From assembly GCA_027317045.1 (NCBI GenBank), contig DAHVFI010000206.1:1-6153 (forward strand): a DNA stretch of 6,153 bases, given 5' to 3'. A program made the position numbers and the translations under genes. The stretch is from Gammaproteobacteria bacterium (GTDB taxonomy: Bacteria > Pseudomonadota > Gammaproteobacteria > Natronospirales > REEB76). Positions 1 to 6,153 of this stretch are shown here, in pieces (position 1 is the stretch's first letter; each line of letters opens with the position of its first letter). The notes beneath the pieces are model-generated. The model searched no databases, was not told where the DNA came from, and saw only the letters and a list, made by a program, of their open reading frames with translations.

Positions 1-519
1 CAGGAAGATGCACAGCAGACGGTATTCCGCACCCGACAAAGGCACTACCGTGCTCTCGGAGTTTTGCAACTGGCGCGTTGCGGTTTGGAGCCGCCAGCCG
101 CCAAAACGGAAGGCCCGCACATCCTCGGGCCACAGGTCCTCCGGCAGGCTGCGGGCACGTCTCAGCACGCTGTTTATACGTGCGACCAGTTCCTGCGGAC
201 TGAATGGCTTTGGCAGGTAATCGTCTGCGCCGGTTTCGAGACCGATGATGCGGTCGGTCTCGCCGCCTCGGGCCGTCAACATGATGACGGGGATGGTGGA
301 GCGGCGGCGCAGCTTCCGGCACAGACTGACGCCGTCTTCGCCAGGCAACATCAGATCCAACACCACCAGGTCGAAATGCAGATCCTCCATGACTTGTTCC
401 ATGGAAGGGCCATCCGCCACGGCGGTCACCCGGAAAGCATGACGCGTCAGATATTCCTTGAGCAGCGACCGGATTTCCGTGTCGTCATCCACCACCAGAA
501 TATGATCGGCTGGGGCCAT
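1..519 (-). CDS. OmpR-family two-component response regulator (N-terminal 173 residues; C-terminus beyond left edge)
   Basis: This is a cytoplasmic response regulator that would be phosphorylated by a partner histidine kinase and then bind DNA. Translating the minus strand from 519 gives a full receiver domain (about residues 5-120). It has the acidic pair D11-D12 (inside VVDDD), the phosphoacceptor D55 in VVLDLMLPGEDG, the switch residue T82 in IMLTAR, and K104 in DDYLPKPF. A linker follows, and then the first strands of an OmpR/PhoB winged-helix domain (FRFGGWRLQTATRQL, then PLSGAEYRLL) before the window ends. The LDLMLPGEDG and ETGADDY-PKPF segments closely resemble E. coli OmpR from memory, so the call is OmpR subfamily rather than just any response regulator. 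The ATG at 519 is the only reasonable start, because an in-frame TAA lies at 529-531. Its Shine-Dalgarno sequence is weak. The gene is divergent from the efflux operon, which suggests that it regulates that operon. A kinase gene may lie further left. Confidence 0.95.
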   Translation of the reverse strand, partial: MAPADHILVVDDDTEIRSLLKEYLTRHAFRVTAVADGPSMEQVMEDLHFDLVVLDLMLPGEDGVSLCRKLRRRSTIPVIMLTARGGETDRIIGLETGADDYLPKPFSPQELVARINSVLRRARSLPEDLWPEDVRAFRFGGWRLQTATRQLQNSESTVVPLSGAEYRLLCIFL

Positions 520-554
520 ATCCGCTACTTATGTTGAGGATCCGGAAATGTGAA

Positions 555-562
555 ATTTTATC
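555..562 (-). promoter_or_regulatory. Probable -10 element of the response regulator gene
   Basis: Read on the minus strand, this is GATAAAAT, containing TAAAAT, which matches the sigma-70 -10 consensus at five of six positions. It lies about 36 bases upstream of the ATG at 519, giving a short leader. At 16-18 bases upstream the -35 position is poor (around GCGTAG). TTGCGG at 585-590 is too far away (about 24 bases). A strong -10 with a weak -35 suggests dependence on an activator. This is inferred from sequence only. Confidence 0.4.
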
Positions 563-576
563 CTGCGCATGCGCAG
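563..576. repeat. 14-bp perfect palindrome CTGCGCATGCGCAG
   Basis: The sequence equals its own reverse complement over 14 bases with no spacer. It sits directly upstream of the probable -10 element of the regulator gene, so a protein bound here would cover the -35/-10 spacer of that promoter. It could be an operator for a dimeric regulator. It is not followed by a T-run in either direction, so it is not a terminator. OmpR-type proteins normally bind direct repeats, so a different regulator would be the more natural ligand. It could also be chance in GC-rich DNA. Confidence 0.45.
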
Positions 577-601
577 CCTACGCTCCGCAAGCGAACGGAT
601 T

Positions 602-617
602 TGTATCAAAGTGTAAC
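602..617 (+). promoter_or_regulatory. Candidate OmpR-family binding site: direct repeat TGTATC-N4-TGTAAC
   Basis: Two hexamers, TGTATC (602-607) and TGTAAC (612-617), match at five of six positions and begin exactly 10 bases apart, which puts both on the same face of the helix. A related TGTGTC follows at 627-632. Tandem half-sites on a 10- to 11-base period are the known binding architecture of OmpR/PhoB-family winged-helix regulators. The box lies roughly 40-55 bases upstream of the probable -10 of the divergent regulator gene and about 137 bases upstream of the operon's first ATG. It could serve autoregulation, operon control or both. Binding by the neighbouring regulator is inferred. Confidence 0.45.
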
Positions 618-753
618 TCACGGTTTTGTGTCGCACCGCAATGCGAAAATAGACCCTCGTCGAATGCCCGGTCAATGAACTTAATGGCTTCGCGGCAAGT
701 CACAGCATGACCTGCACGCCAAACAACGCTGCCCACGGACAACTATCGCCGTC

Positions 754-2100
754 ATGCCGCTGCCAAAACCTTTCCAATGTCTTGCCATGGCTGCTTGCCT
801 GATCCTCCTCATGACCGCGGCACCGGTCATGGCAACACCGGCACCGCAATTCGCGCACCCCTTCACGCTGGTGGAACTGACCGACATGGCGCTCACCAAT
901 AATCCGCAGACGAAACTCGCCTGGGCGGAAATCCGCTCCAGTCAGGCGGGTGTGGAGTTGGCCCGGGCCGGTTACTGGCCCCAGATCAGCGCCAGCTACA
1001 GTGTCACCCGCAGCCGTACCGTGAACTTCACCGGCGCCTCCAACAGCGCCCAAACGCGCTACTCGCCCAGTATCAGCCTGAGTTACCTGCTGTGGGATTT
1101 TGGTAACCGTTCCGGCACTCTGGATTCAGCCAAGTTTGCGCTCACCGCCGCCGAGCTTGCCAACAGCCAGACGCTGCAGGATGTGATCCTGGCGGTGGAA
1201 CAGGACTATTACCAGGTACTGGGCTTGCAGGCGCTTGAACAAGCCGACCAGCTGAGTGTAAAGGATGCGGAAACCAGCTTGGATGCCGCCCGCCAGAACC
1301 AGAAATCCGGCCTGGCCACTGTGGGTGACCTGTACCAGGCGGAATCCGCACTGGCGAGCGCCCAGCTCAGTTTGCAGCAAACCCAAGGGAATCTGGCGGT
1401 AGCCCAGGGCACCTTGGCGGTGGCCGTGGGCTTTCCTGCCGATACCACTCTGAAGCTCACGCCCTGGAACCAAAACGTGACGGCGGTGATGCCGAAAGCC
1501 ACGATCGAAACGCTGTTGGCTCAGGCCCGCGAGGCACGACCGGAGTTGCTGGCATCCAAGGCCAGTGAACAGGCGGCCATCGCCAACTTGGAAGCCACCC
1601 GCAGCCGCGGCCTGCCGAACCTCACCCTGGATGCCAATGCCGGCCGCACCCGCACGGTCAGCGGCGGGCTGAGCCAAACCGCCAGCAACTATAGTGCCGG
1701 TCTGACCCTGAGCATCCCGCTGTTCGCTGGCTTTGGCGATGAAGCCGCCAATAAACAGGCGCAAGCCACGATCGACATCAGCCAGGCCACCACGGCGCAG
1801 TTAATGCAGCAAGTGGAGCTGGAAGTCTGGCAGGCCTATCAAAATCTGCACACTGCGGTGGTGAGCCTCACGACCACCGGCGTGCAGTTGAAAAGCGCGC
1901 AGCAGGCGGAGGACGTGGAAATCGCCCGTTATCACATCGGGCTGGATCCGATCCTGAACTTGCTGACGGCACAACAAACGCTGGCCAGTGCACGCGCGCA
2001 ACAGATTCAGGCAAGGCTCAACTGGTTCACGGCGCTGGCCGCCCTCGGCCATGCCGTGGGCGGTCTTAATGCCCCGACCGAAGCAACGGAGTTACCGTGA
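754..2100 (+). CDS. TolC-family outer-membrane efflux channel protein
   Basis: This 448-residue protein is the outer-membrane exit duct of a tripartite pump. The N-terminus is a Sec signal peptide: K5, a hydrophobic core at about 9-23, and a likely signal peptidase I site after A27 (PVMA, then TPAP). The mature protein has the two tandem OEP repeats of the family. Repeat 1 starts near residue 38 (LTDMALTNNPQ, then ARAGYWPQISASYS) and carries the strand motif LSYLLWDFGNRSG. Repeat 2 starts near 250 (ARPELLASKASEQAA, then SRGLPNLTLDANAGR) and carries LTLSIPLFAGFGDEA. Long alanine- and glutamine-rich helices follow each strand region, as expected for the periplasmic helical barrel. The length is normal for the family. 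There is no lipid-attachment cysteine at the signal cleavage site, so it is TolC-like rather than an OprM-type lipoprotein. The ATG at 754 lacks a clear Shine-Dalgarno sequence, but in-frame stops at 676 and 682 with no usual start between them and 754 support it. It is the first gene of the operon and overlaps the adaptor gene by 4 bases. Confidence 0.95.
   Translation: MPLPKPFQCLAMAACLILLMTAAPVMATPAPQFAHPFTLVELTDMALTNNPQTKLAWAEIRSSQAGVELARAGYWPQISASYSVTRSRTVNFTGASNSAQTRYSPSISLSYLLWDFGNRSGTLDSAKFALTAAELANSQTLQDVILAVEQDYYQVLGLQALEQADQLSVKDAETSLDAARQNQKSGLATVGDLYQAESALASAQLSLQQTQGNLAVAQGTLAVAVGFPADTTLKLTPWNQNVTAVMPKATIETLLAQAREARPELLASKASEQAAIANLEATRSRGLPNLTLDANAGRTRTVSGGLSQTASNYSAGLTLSIPLFAGFGDEAANKQAQATIDISQATTAQLMQQVELEVWQAYQNLHTAVVSLTTTGVQLKSAQQAEDVEIARYHIGLDPILNLLTAQQTLASARAQQIQARLNWFTALAALGHAVGGLNAPTEATELP
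2088..2091 (+). promoter_or_regulatory. Ribosome binding site GGAG for the adaptor gene
   Basis: GGAG lies inside the last codons of the outer-membrane protein gene, 5 bases before the GTG at 2097. It supports the GTG start over the internal ATG at 2145, which would delete most of the N-terminal membrane anchor. Confidence 0.6.
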
Positions 2101-3212
2101 ATAAGAAAGCAAAATATCTCTCCATCGGCGGACTGATCGTCGCCATGCTGGTGGTGCTGGTCGCTTGGCGCATTATCAGCAATGCTCGCATTGCGGATGC
2201 CAAACGTATCACGCCGCCATTGCCGGTGGATATCACCCACGCCGTCATCAAACCCATGCCGATTCAATTCACGGCGGTGGGCCAGGTACAATCGGAACAC
2301 ACGGTCGCGGTACAACCTCAGATCAGCGGCGTGCTCAAGCAAGTGTTCTTCCGGGAAGGCCAGTATGTACATCCCGGTCAGCCTCTGTTTCTGATCGATC
2401 CCGCACCGTTTCAAGCCGCCCTGGCATCCGCCAAGGCGGCCTACCTGACCGCTAAAGCCCAAGCTGACCGGGAAGCACCGCTGGCCGCGAAGGATTACAT
2501 CTCGCCGCAGGGTTATGAAAGCACTGTAGCCACCGCAACCCAGGCCAAAGCTGCCTTGCAACAGGCCGAGATCAATCTTTCCTATACCAGCATTAAATCC
2601 CCGATTGACGGGCTGACCGGTAACCTTGCGGTCAAGGCTGGCAATGTGGTCACGCCTACCGCCGCCACGCCGCTGGTCACCATCAACCAGATGAAACCCA
2701 TCCTGGTGCAATTCACCATTCCCCAGCAGTCACTCTCCGAGGTGCGCCATTACGATGCCGCACACAGCATTACGGTCTTCGTTACCAATGAGGATGGCAG
2801 CGGCATTCTGGACCAAGGCAAACTGGTATTTATTGATAATACCGTCAATACCAGCACCGGTACGGTGATGCTGAAAGCGGAAATACCCAACCAGCACGTA
2901 CAGCTGTGGCCTGGCCAGTACGTGGGAGTCATCCTGCAACTGGCGGTGCAGCCGGACGCCGTGGTAATTCCGGACAGCGCGGTACAAACCGGCCAGAACG
3001 GCAACTTCGTGTACCGCGTCGAGGCCGGTAAGGCAATCATCGTGCCGGTGACCGTGAACCGCCAAGTCGGTAATGAAGCCGTGATTTCCCAGGGACTCAA
3101 AAGCGGCGAGGTGGTGGTCACACGCGTGCCGCGCACCCTGCGCCCCGGCCTGCGCGTGGTATCCAGTGAAGCCGCCTCCGGCCGCCGCGCCAAACCGCAA
3201 GGCACGCCGTGA
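2097..3212 (+). CDS. RND efflux periplasmic adaptor (membrane-fusion protein, MdtA/AcrA type)
   Basis: This 371-residue adaptor bridges the inner-membrane pump and the TolC-like channel. Residues 1-7 are basic (NKKAK), and 8-24 form a membrane anchor without a lipobox cysteine, so it is tethered by a helix or an uncleaved signal. The first lipoyl half is at about 68-102 (VQPQISGVLKQVFFREGQYV, then PGQPLFLIDP). An alpha-helical hairpin spans about 106-163 with its turn near KDYISPQ, and the second lipoyl half starts at TSIKSPIDGLTGNLAVKAGN. A beta-barrel follows, with LVQFTIPQQ and FIDNTVNTSTGTVMLKAEIPN, then LWPGQYVGV. The C-terminal membrane-proximal region contains VVIPDSAVQTGQNGNFVY. The order and motifs match MdtA. 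The hairpin is short: compared with AcrA and MdtA from memory, each arm lacks seven residues. The start is GTG, overlapping the preceding stop as GTGA, so translation is probably coupled. The tail (SGRRAKPQGTP) is basic and likely disordered. Confidence 0.95.
   Translation: MNKKAKYLSIGGLIVAMLVVLVAWRIISNARIADAKRITPPLPVDITHAVIKPMPIQFTAVGQVQSEHTVAVQPQISGVLKQVFFREGQYVHPGQPLFLIDPAPFQAALASAKAAYLTAKAQADREAPLAAKDYISPQGYESTVATATQAKAALQQAEINLSYTSIKSPIDGLTGNLAVKAGNVVTPTAATPLVTINQMKPILVQFTIPQQSLSEVRHYDAAHSITVFVTNEDGSGILDQGKLVFIDNTVNTSTGTVMLKAEIPNQHVQLWPGQYVGVILQLAVQPDAVVIPDSAVQTGQNGNFVYRVEAGKAIIVPVTVNRQVGNEAVISQGLKSGEVVVTRVPRTLRPGLRVVSSEAASGRRAKPQGTP
3199..3202 (+). promoter_or_regulatory. Ribosome binding site AAGG for the pump gene
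   Basis: AAGG within the end of the adaptor gene lies 6 bases before the GTG at 3209. It supports GTG as the start. The first in-frame ATG, at 3251, would remove the N-terminal amphipathic segment NLSAPFIHRP conserved in RND pumps. Confidence 0.5.
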
Positions 3213-6153
3213 AAGTCAATCTGTCCGCGCCTTTCATTCACCGTCCGGTGATGACCACGGTGATCACGTCGGCGTTACTGATTTTCGGCTTGGTGGCGTA
3301 TTTCACTCTGCCGGTCAGCGAACTTCCGAACGTGGACTTTCCCACCATCAATGTGAGCGCCGACTTGCCCGGCGCCGATCCCGAAACCATGGCGGCCTCG
3401 GTGGCCACACCCCTGGAGCGACAGTTCACCACCATTCAGGGGCTGTCATCCATGAGTTCCGTGAGCAATACCGGCAGCACCGATATCACCCTGCAGTTTG
3501 ACCTGTCGCGGAATATTGATGCCGCCGCCATGGACGTGCAGACCGCCATCTCGCAGGCCATCCGCCAGTTACCCACCAACATGCCGACACCGCCGCACCT
3601 GTTCAAGGAAAATCCGTCGGCGTCGCCCATCATTTTCATGGCGCTCACCGCCAAGGACATCCCACTCACCGAGTTGGACGAATACGCCGAAACGCGGGTC
3701 GCGGAACAGATTTCCATGGTCCCGGGCGTGGCCCAGGTAAACGTGTTCGGCGCGAAAAAATACGCCGTGCGTCTGTACATGAACCCCTACGCTTTGACGG
3801 CCCGCAACCTGGCGATTACCCAGGTGGTCCAGGCGGTGCAGGCCGGCAACACTAATCTGCCCTCGGGCACACTCTACGGTGCCACCCGCACCTACACCGT
3901 GCGGGCCGACGGCCAGCTCACCGATGCCCAAGCCTACAACAACCTGGTGGTGGCCTATCAGCATGGCGCACCGGTAAAACTCTCCGATGTAGGCCAGGCA
4001 GTGAACAGTGTCGAGGCGGACAAGCAGCTCACCGAGGTATTCGACAACACCGGCCGCAATCATTCACTTGAACCTTCCATCATGCTGTCGGTGCAGCGCC
4101 AGCCCGGTTCCAATGCGGTGGAGATTTCCAAGGCTATCCATGCCCTGCTGCCGGCGCTTTCCCGCGAGGCCCCCGGCGACGCGCGGCTGTTCATTTTTCA
4201 CGACCACACCGACTATGTGAACGGTTCCATCAAGGAGGTCAAATTCACGCTGCTCTTGGCCATAATCTTGGTGGTCGGCGTGATCTTCGTGTTCCTGCGC
4301 AATATCCGCGCCACGCTGATCAGCGCCCTGGCGCTGCCCACTTCCATTATCGGCACGTTTGCGGTGATGAAACTCGCCGGCTTCAGTCTCGACAATCTAT
4401 CGCTCATGGCGCTGGTGTTGTGCGTGGGTTTTGTGGTGGACGACGCCATCGTGATGCTGGAAAACATCGTGCGCTATCGCGAAAAGGGCGAGTCCTCGCT
4501 GCGCGCGGCGCTTATCGGCAGCAAGGAAATCGGTTTCACCGTGGTATCCATGACCCTGTCACTGGTGGCGGTGTTCATCCCGATCCTGCTGATGGGCGGC
4601 ATTCTCGGGCGCCTGTTCCGGGAGTTCGCCCTGACCGTGGCCATCGCCATCCTGATTTCCGGCTTAGTGTCCCTCACTCTTACGCCCATGCTGTGCAGCC
4701 GCTTCATCAAGGAGAGTGAGCGCCACGGCCGGCTATACCGGACGCTCGAAAAAGGTTTTGAGCGGATGCGCGACGGCTACGGCCGGACACTCACCTGGTC
4801 AGTGGATCACTGGCGCAGCATGCTGGCGCTCGCCGGCCTGATGCTGGTGCTGACATTCTATTTCTTCGTGGCGGTACCCAAAGGCTTTATCCCCACCGAG
4901 GATACCGGACTCATCATCGGTAGCACCCAAGCCCCCGAGGGCGTCACCTTTAAGGAACTGCAGAGCCTGCAGCAGCGCCTGGCGCGCATCGTACGGCAGA
5001 ATCCCAACGTGGCGTCCGCCATCTCCAGCTCCGGCCAGGGCCAGGGCGGTGCGGCCGGCGGCAACGTGGGGCGTCTTTTCATCATGCTGAAGCCCATGAG
5101 CGAGCGGCGCGCCAACGCTGACGAAGTCATCCAGCAGCTGCGCAAGGCGATGGCGCCGGTGCATGACATGCAGGTGTATTTCCAGAATCCGCCGGCCATC
5201 CGCATCGGCAGCATCGGAGGTAATGGCAGCTATCAATACGTGCTGCAGGGTCTGGACGTGAATACTTTGGACAAAGCCGCAGCCGACTTCCTGCCAAAGC
5301 TGCAGAAGGTATCCGGCATCCAGGATGTCAACAGCGACCTGGAACTCAACAATCCGCAGATCAATGTGCACATCCTGCGCGACACCGCCTCCACGCTGGG
5401 CGTAACCGCCTCGCAAATCCAGCAGACCCTGTATGACGCCTATGGCGGCAACCAGATAAGCACGATTTACGGTTCTACCGACGAATATTTCGTGATCATG
5501 CAGCTCGCGCCCCAGTACCAATCTGACATGGCGGCTCTGAATGCGCTCTATGTTCAGGGCAGCAGCGGCACGCTGGTGCCGTTGCGCAGTGTAGCCGACA
5601 TCACGCCCAGCGTCGGCCCACTGCAGGTGGACCATTACCAGCAGCTGCCCTCGGTCACTTTTTCCTTCAATCTGGCGCCGGGCGTGTCTCTGGGGGATGT
5701 CACCGGCCGTATCGAGCAATTGGCGAGCAGCGCGCTGCCGGCGGATATTACCGGCGTGTTCGCCGGAAATGCGGCCACCTTCAAGCAGTCCATGGTGGAT
5801 CTGCCAATTCTGCTGATCATCACCATCCTGGTGATCTACATGGTGCTCGCCATCCTCTACGAGCATTTCATCCACCCGGTCACCATTCTCACGGCGTTGC
5901 CGCTCGCCATGGTAGGGGCACTGCTCACGCTGATTCTGTTCGGACAACAACTCAACATCTACAGCTTCGTGGGCCTCATCATGCTCGTGGGTCTGGTGAA
6001 AAAGAACGGCATCATCATGGTGGATTTCGCCATCCAGATGAAACGCGAGAAAAGTCTTTCGTCCCGGGACGCCATCATCGAGGCCTGCCTGGTGCGTTTC
6101 CGGCCCATTATGATGACTACCATGGCCGCGATTCTGGGCGTGCTGCCCATAGC
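3209..6153 (+). CDS. RND multidrug-type efflux permease (MdtB/MdtC-like; C-terminus beyond right edge)
   Basis: This is an inner-membrane proton/substrate antiporter, the motor of the pump. 981 residues are visible, and homologues run to about 1025-1050. The order is typical: TM1 (about 14-32, after NLSAPFIHRPV), a first periplasmic domain (about 33-343), TM2-TM6 (about 346-495), TM7 (about 537-557), a second periplasmic domain (about 558-862), TM8-TM10 (about 864-940), and TM11, where the window ends. The proton-relay residues are all present: D411 and D412 in GFVVDDAIVMLEN, K932 in GLVKKNGIIMVDF, and R963 and T970 in RFRPIMMTT. They match AcrB D407, D408, K940, R971 and T978 with consistent spacing. 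GRLFREFALTVAIAILISG and LTLTPMLCSR are family hallmarks. The overall text resembles MdtB/MdtC more than AcrB, and charged residues typical of heavy-metal (CusA-type) pumps are not evident. Drug specificity cannot be read from sequence. The gene overlaps the adaptor gene as GTGA. A second pump gene, as in mdtBC, could follow outside the window. Confidence 0.96.
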   Translation, partial: MKVNLSAPFIHRPVMTTVITSALLIFGLVAYFTLPVSELPNVDFPTINVSADLPGADPETMAASVATPLERQFTTIQGLSSMSSVSNTGSTDITLQFDLSRNIDAAAMDVQTAISQAIRQLPTNMPTPPHLFKENPSASPIIFMALTAKDIPLTELDEYAETRVAEQISMVPGVAQVNVFGAKKYAVRLYMNPYALTARNLAITQVVQAVQAGNTNLPSGTLYGATRTYTVRADGQLTDAQAYNNLVVAYQHGAPVKLSDVGQAVNSVEADKQLTEVFDNTGRNHSLEPSIMLSVQRQPGSNAVEISKAIHALLPALSREAPGDARLFIFHDHTDYVNGSIKEVKFTLLLAIILVVGVIFVFLRNIRATLISALALPTSIIGTFAVMKLAGFSLDNLSLMALVLCVGFVVDDAIVMLENIVRYREKGESSLRAALIGSKEIGFTVVSMTLSLVAVFIPILLMGGILGRLFREFALTVAIAILISGLVSLTLTPMLCSRFIKESERHGRLYRTLEKGFERMRDGYGRTLTWSVDHWRSMLALAGLMLVLTFYFFVAVPKGFIPTEDTGLIIGSTQAPEGVTFKELQSLQQRLARIVRQNPNVASAISSSGQGQGGAAGGNVGRLFIMLKPMSERRANADEVIQQLRKAMAPVHDMQVYFQNPPAIRIGSIGGNGSYQYVLQGLDVNTLDKAAADFLPKLQKVSGIQDVNSDLELNNPQINVHILRDTASTLGVTASQIQQTLYDAYGGNQISTIYGSTDEYFVIMQLAPQYQSDMAALNALYVQGSSGTLVPLRSVADITPSVGPLQVDHYQQLPSVTFSFNLAPGVSLGDVTGRIEQLASSALPADITGVFAGNAATFKQSMVDLPILLIITILVIYMVLAILYEHFIHPVTILTALPLAMVGALLTLILFGQQLNIYSFVGLIMLVGLVKKNGIIMVDFAIQMKREKSLSSRDAIIEACLVRFRPIMMTTMAAILGVLPI

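Larger units (their letters stand above)
520..753. promoter_or_regulatory. Divergent control region between the regulator gene and the efflux operon
   Basis: These 234 bases separate two divergent genes and are visibly more AT-rich than the flanking coding DNA, especially around 541-560 and 600-650. I see no convincing small gene or RNA in them. They contain a 14-bp palindrome (563-576), a direct repeat of the OmpR-box type (602-617), and a likely -10 element for the regulator gene. For the operon no good sigma-70 promoter is visible. The best -10-like stretch is CTTAAT at 680-685, and it lacks a matching -35, which would fit an activator-dependent promoter. The 5' leader of the operon cannot be placed from sequence alone. 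Confidence 0.7.

Noticed and set aside
64..537. 157-residue open frame on the + strand
   Set aside because: It is antisense to the well-supported response regulator and its translation has no recognisable domain. The minus-strand reading shows all receiver motifs.
563..576. Palindrome as a bidirectional terminator
   Set aside because: It lies between divergent gene starts, where no transcript needs to end, and it has no loop and no T-run.
699..711. Inverted repeat GTCA-N5-TGAC in the spacer
   Set aside because: Four-base arms are too short to stand out from chance.
787..801. Possible lipobox (MAAC at residues 12-15) in the channel protein
   Set aside because: The cysteine is in the middle of the hydrophobic core, too early for a signal peptidase II site, and a clear signal peptidase I site follows A27.
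1126..1764. 212-residue open frame on the - strand opposite the channel gene
   Set aside because: Same reasoning: antisense shadow with low-complexity composition and no domain.
4799..5950. 383-residue open frame on the - strand
   Set aside because: It is a long shadow opposite the pump gene, rich in H, Q, R and G as expected from reversed GC-rich codons, with no family motif. The pump reading is unambiguous.
1..6153. CRISPR, tRNA, rRNA, insertion sequence or phage signatures
   Set aside because: None seen. Apart from the 234-base spacer, the window is filled by four contiguous, intact-looking coding regions (two cut only by the window edges).

Overview
The window holds the front part of a tripartite RND efflux operon (outer-membrane factor, periplasmic adaptor, inner-membrane pump, all on the + strand). 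A two-component response regulator is transcribed away from it on the - strand. The sequence is moderately GC-rich with a Gram-negative gene set. The closest family resemblances I can recall are proteobacterial: OmpR for the regulator, TolC for the outer-membrane factor, and MdtA and MdtB/MdtC for the adaptor and pump. A gammaproteobacterial or Acidithiobacillus-like host is plausible, but nothing here fixes the genus.

Layout. Positions 1-519 (-) encode the first 173 residues of an OmpR-family response regulator: a complete receiver domain and the beginning of the winged-helix DNA-binding domain. The gene runs off the left edge, and a sensor kinase gene may follow it there. Positions 520-753 are a divergent control region with a 14-bp perfect palindrome, a good -10 element for the regulator gene, and a TGTATC/TGTAAC direct repeat on a 10-bp period, the geometry OmpR-type regulators bind. 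Positions 754-2100 encode a TolC-family outer-membrane protein, 2097-3212 a membrane-fusion (adaptor) protein, and 3209 to the right edge an RND permease. The permease is cut in TM11 after about 981 residues, so roughly 50-70 residues are missing. Both gene junctions in the operon are the same 4-base GTGA overlap, with a GTG start preceded by a short Shine-Dalgarno sequence.

How the parts fit. The pump would take substrates from the inner membrane or periplasm using the proton gradient, the adaptor would link it to the TolC-like channel, and the channel would release them outside the cell. The neighbouring regulator probably controls the operon, its own gene, or both through the shared 234-bp spacer. 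That link is inferred from gene position and the direct repeat.

This is mostly a recognisable multidrug-type efflux locus rather than a new kind of system. The points most worth a second look are the candidate regulator box, the palindrome overlapping the regulator promoter, the adaptor hairpin that looks one heptad shorter on each arm than AcrA and MdtA, and a small low-GC insertion-like patch in the pump.
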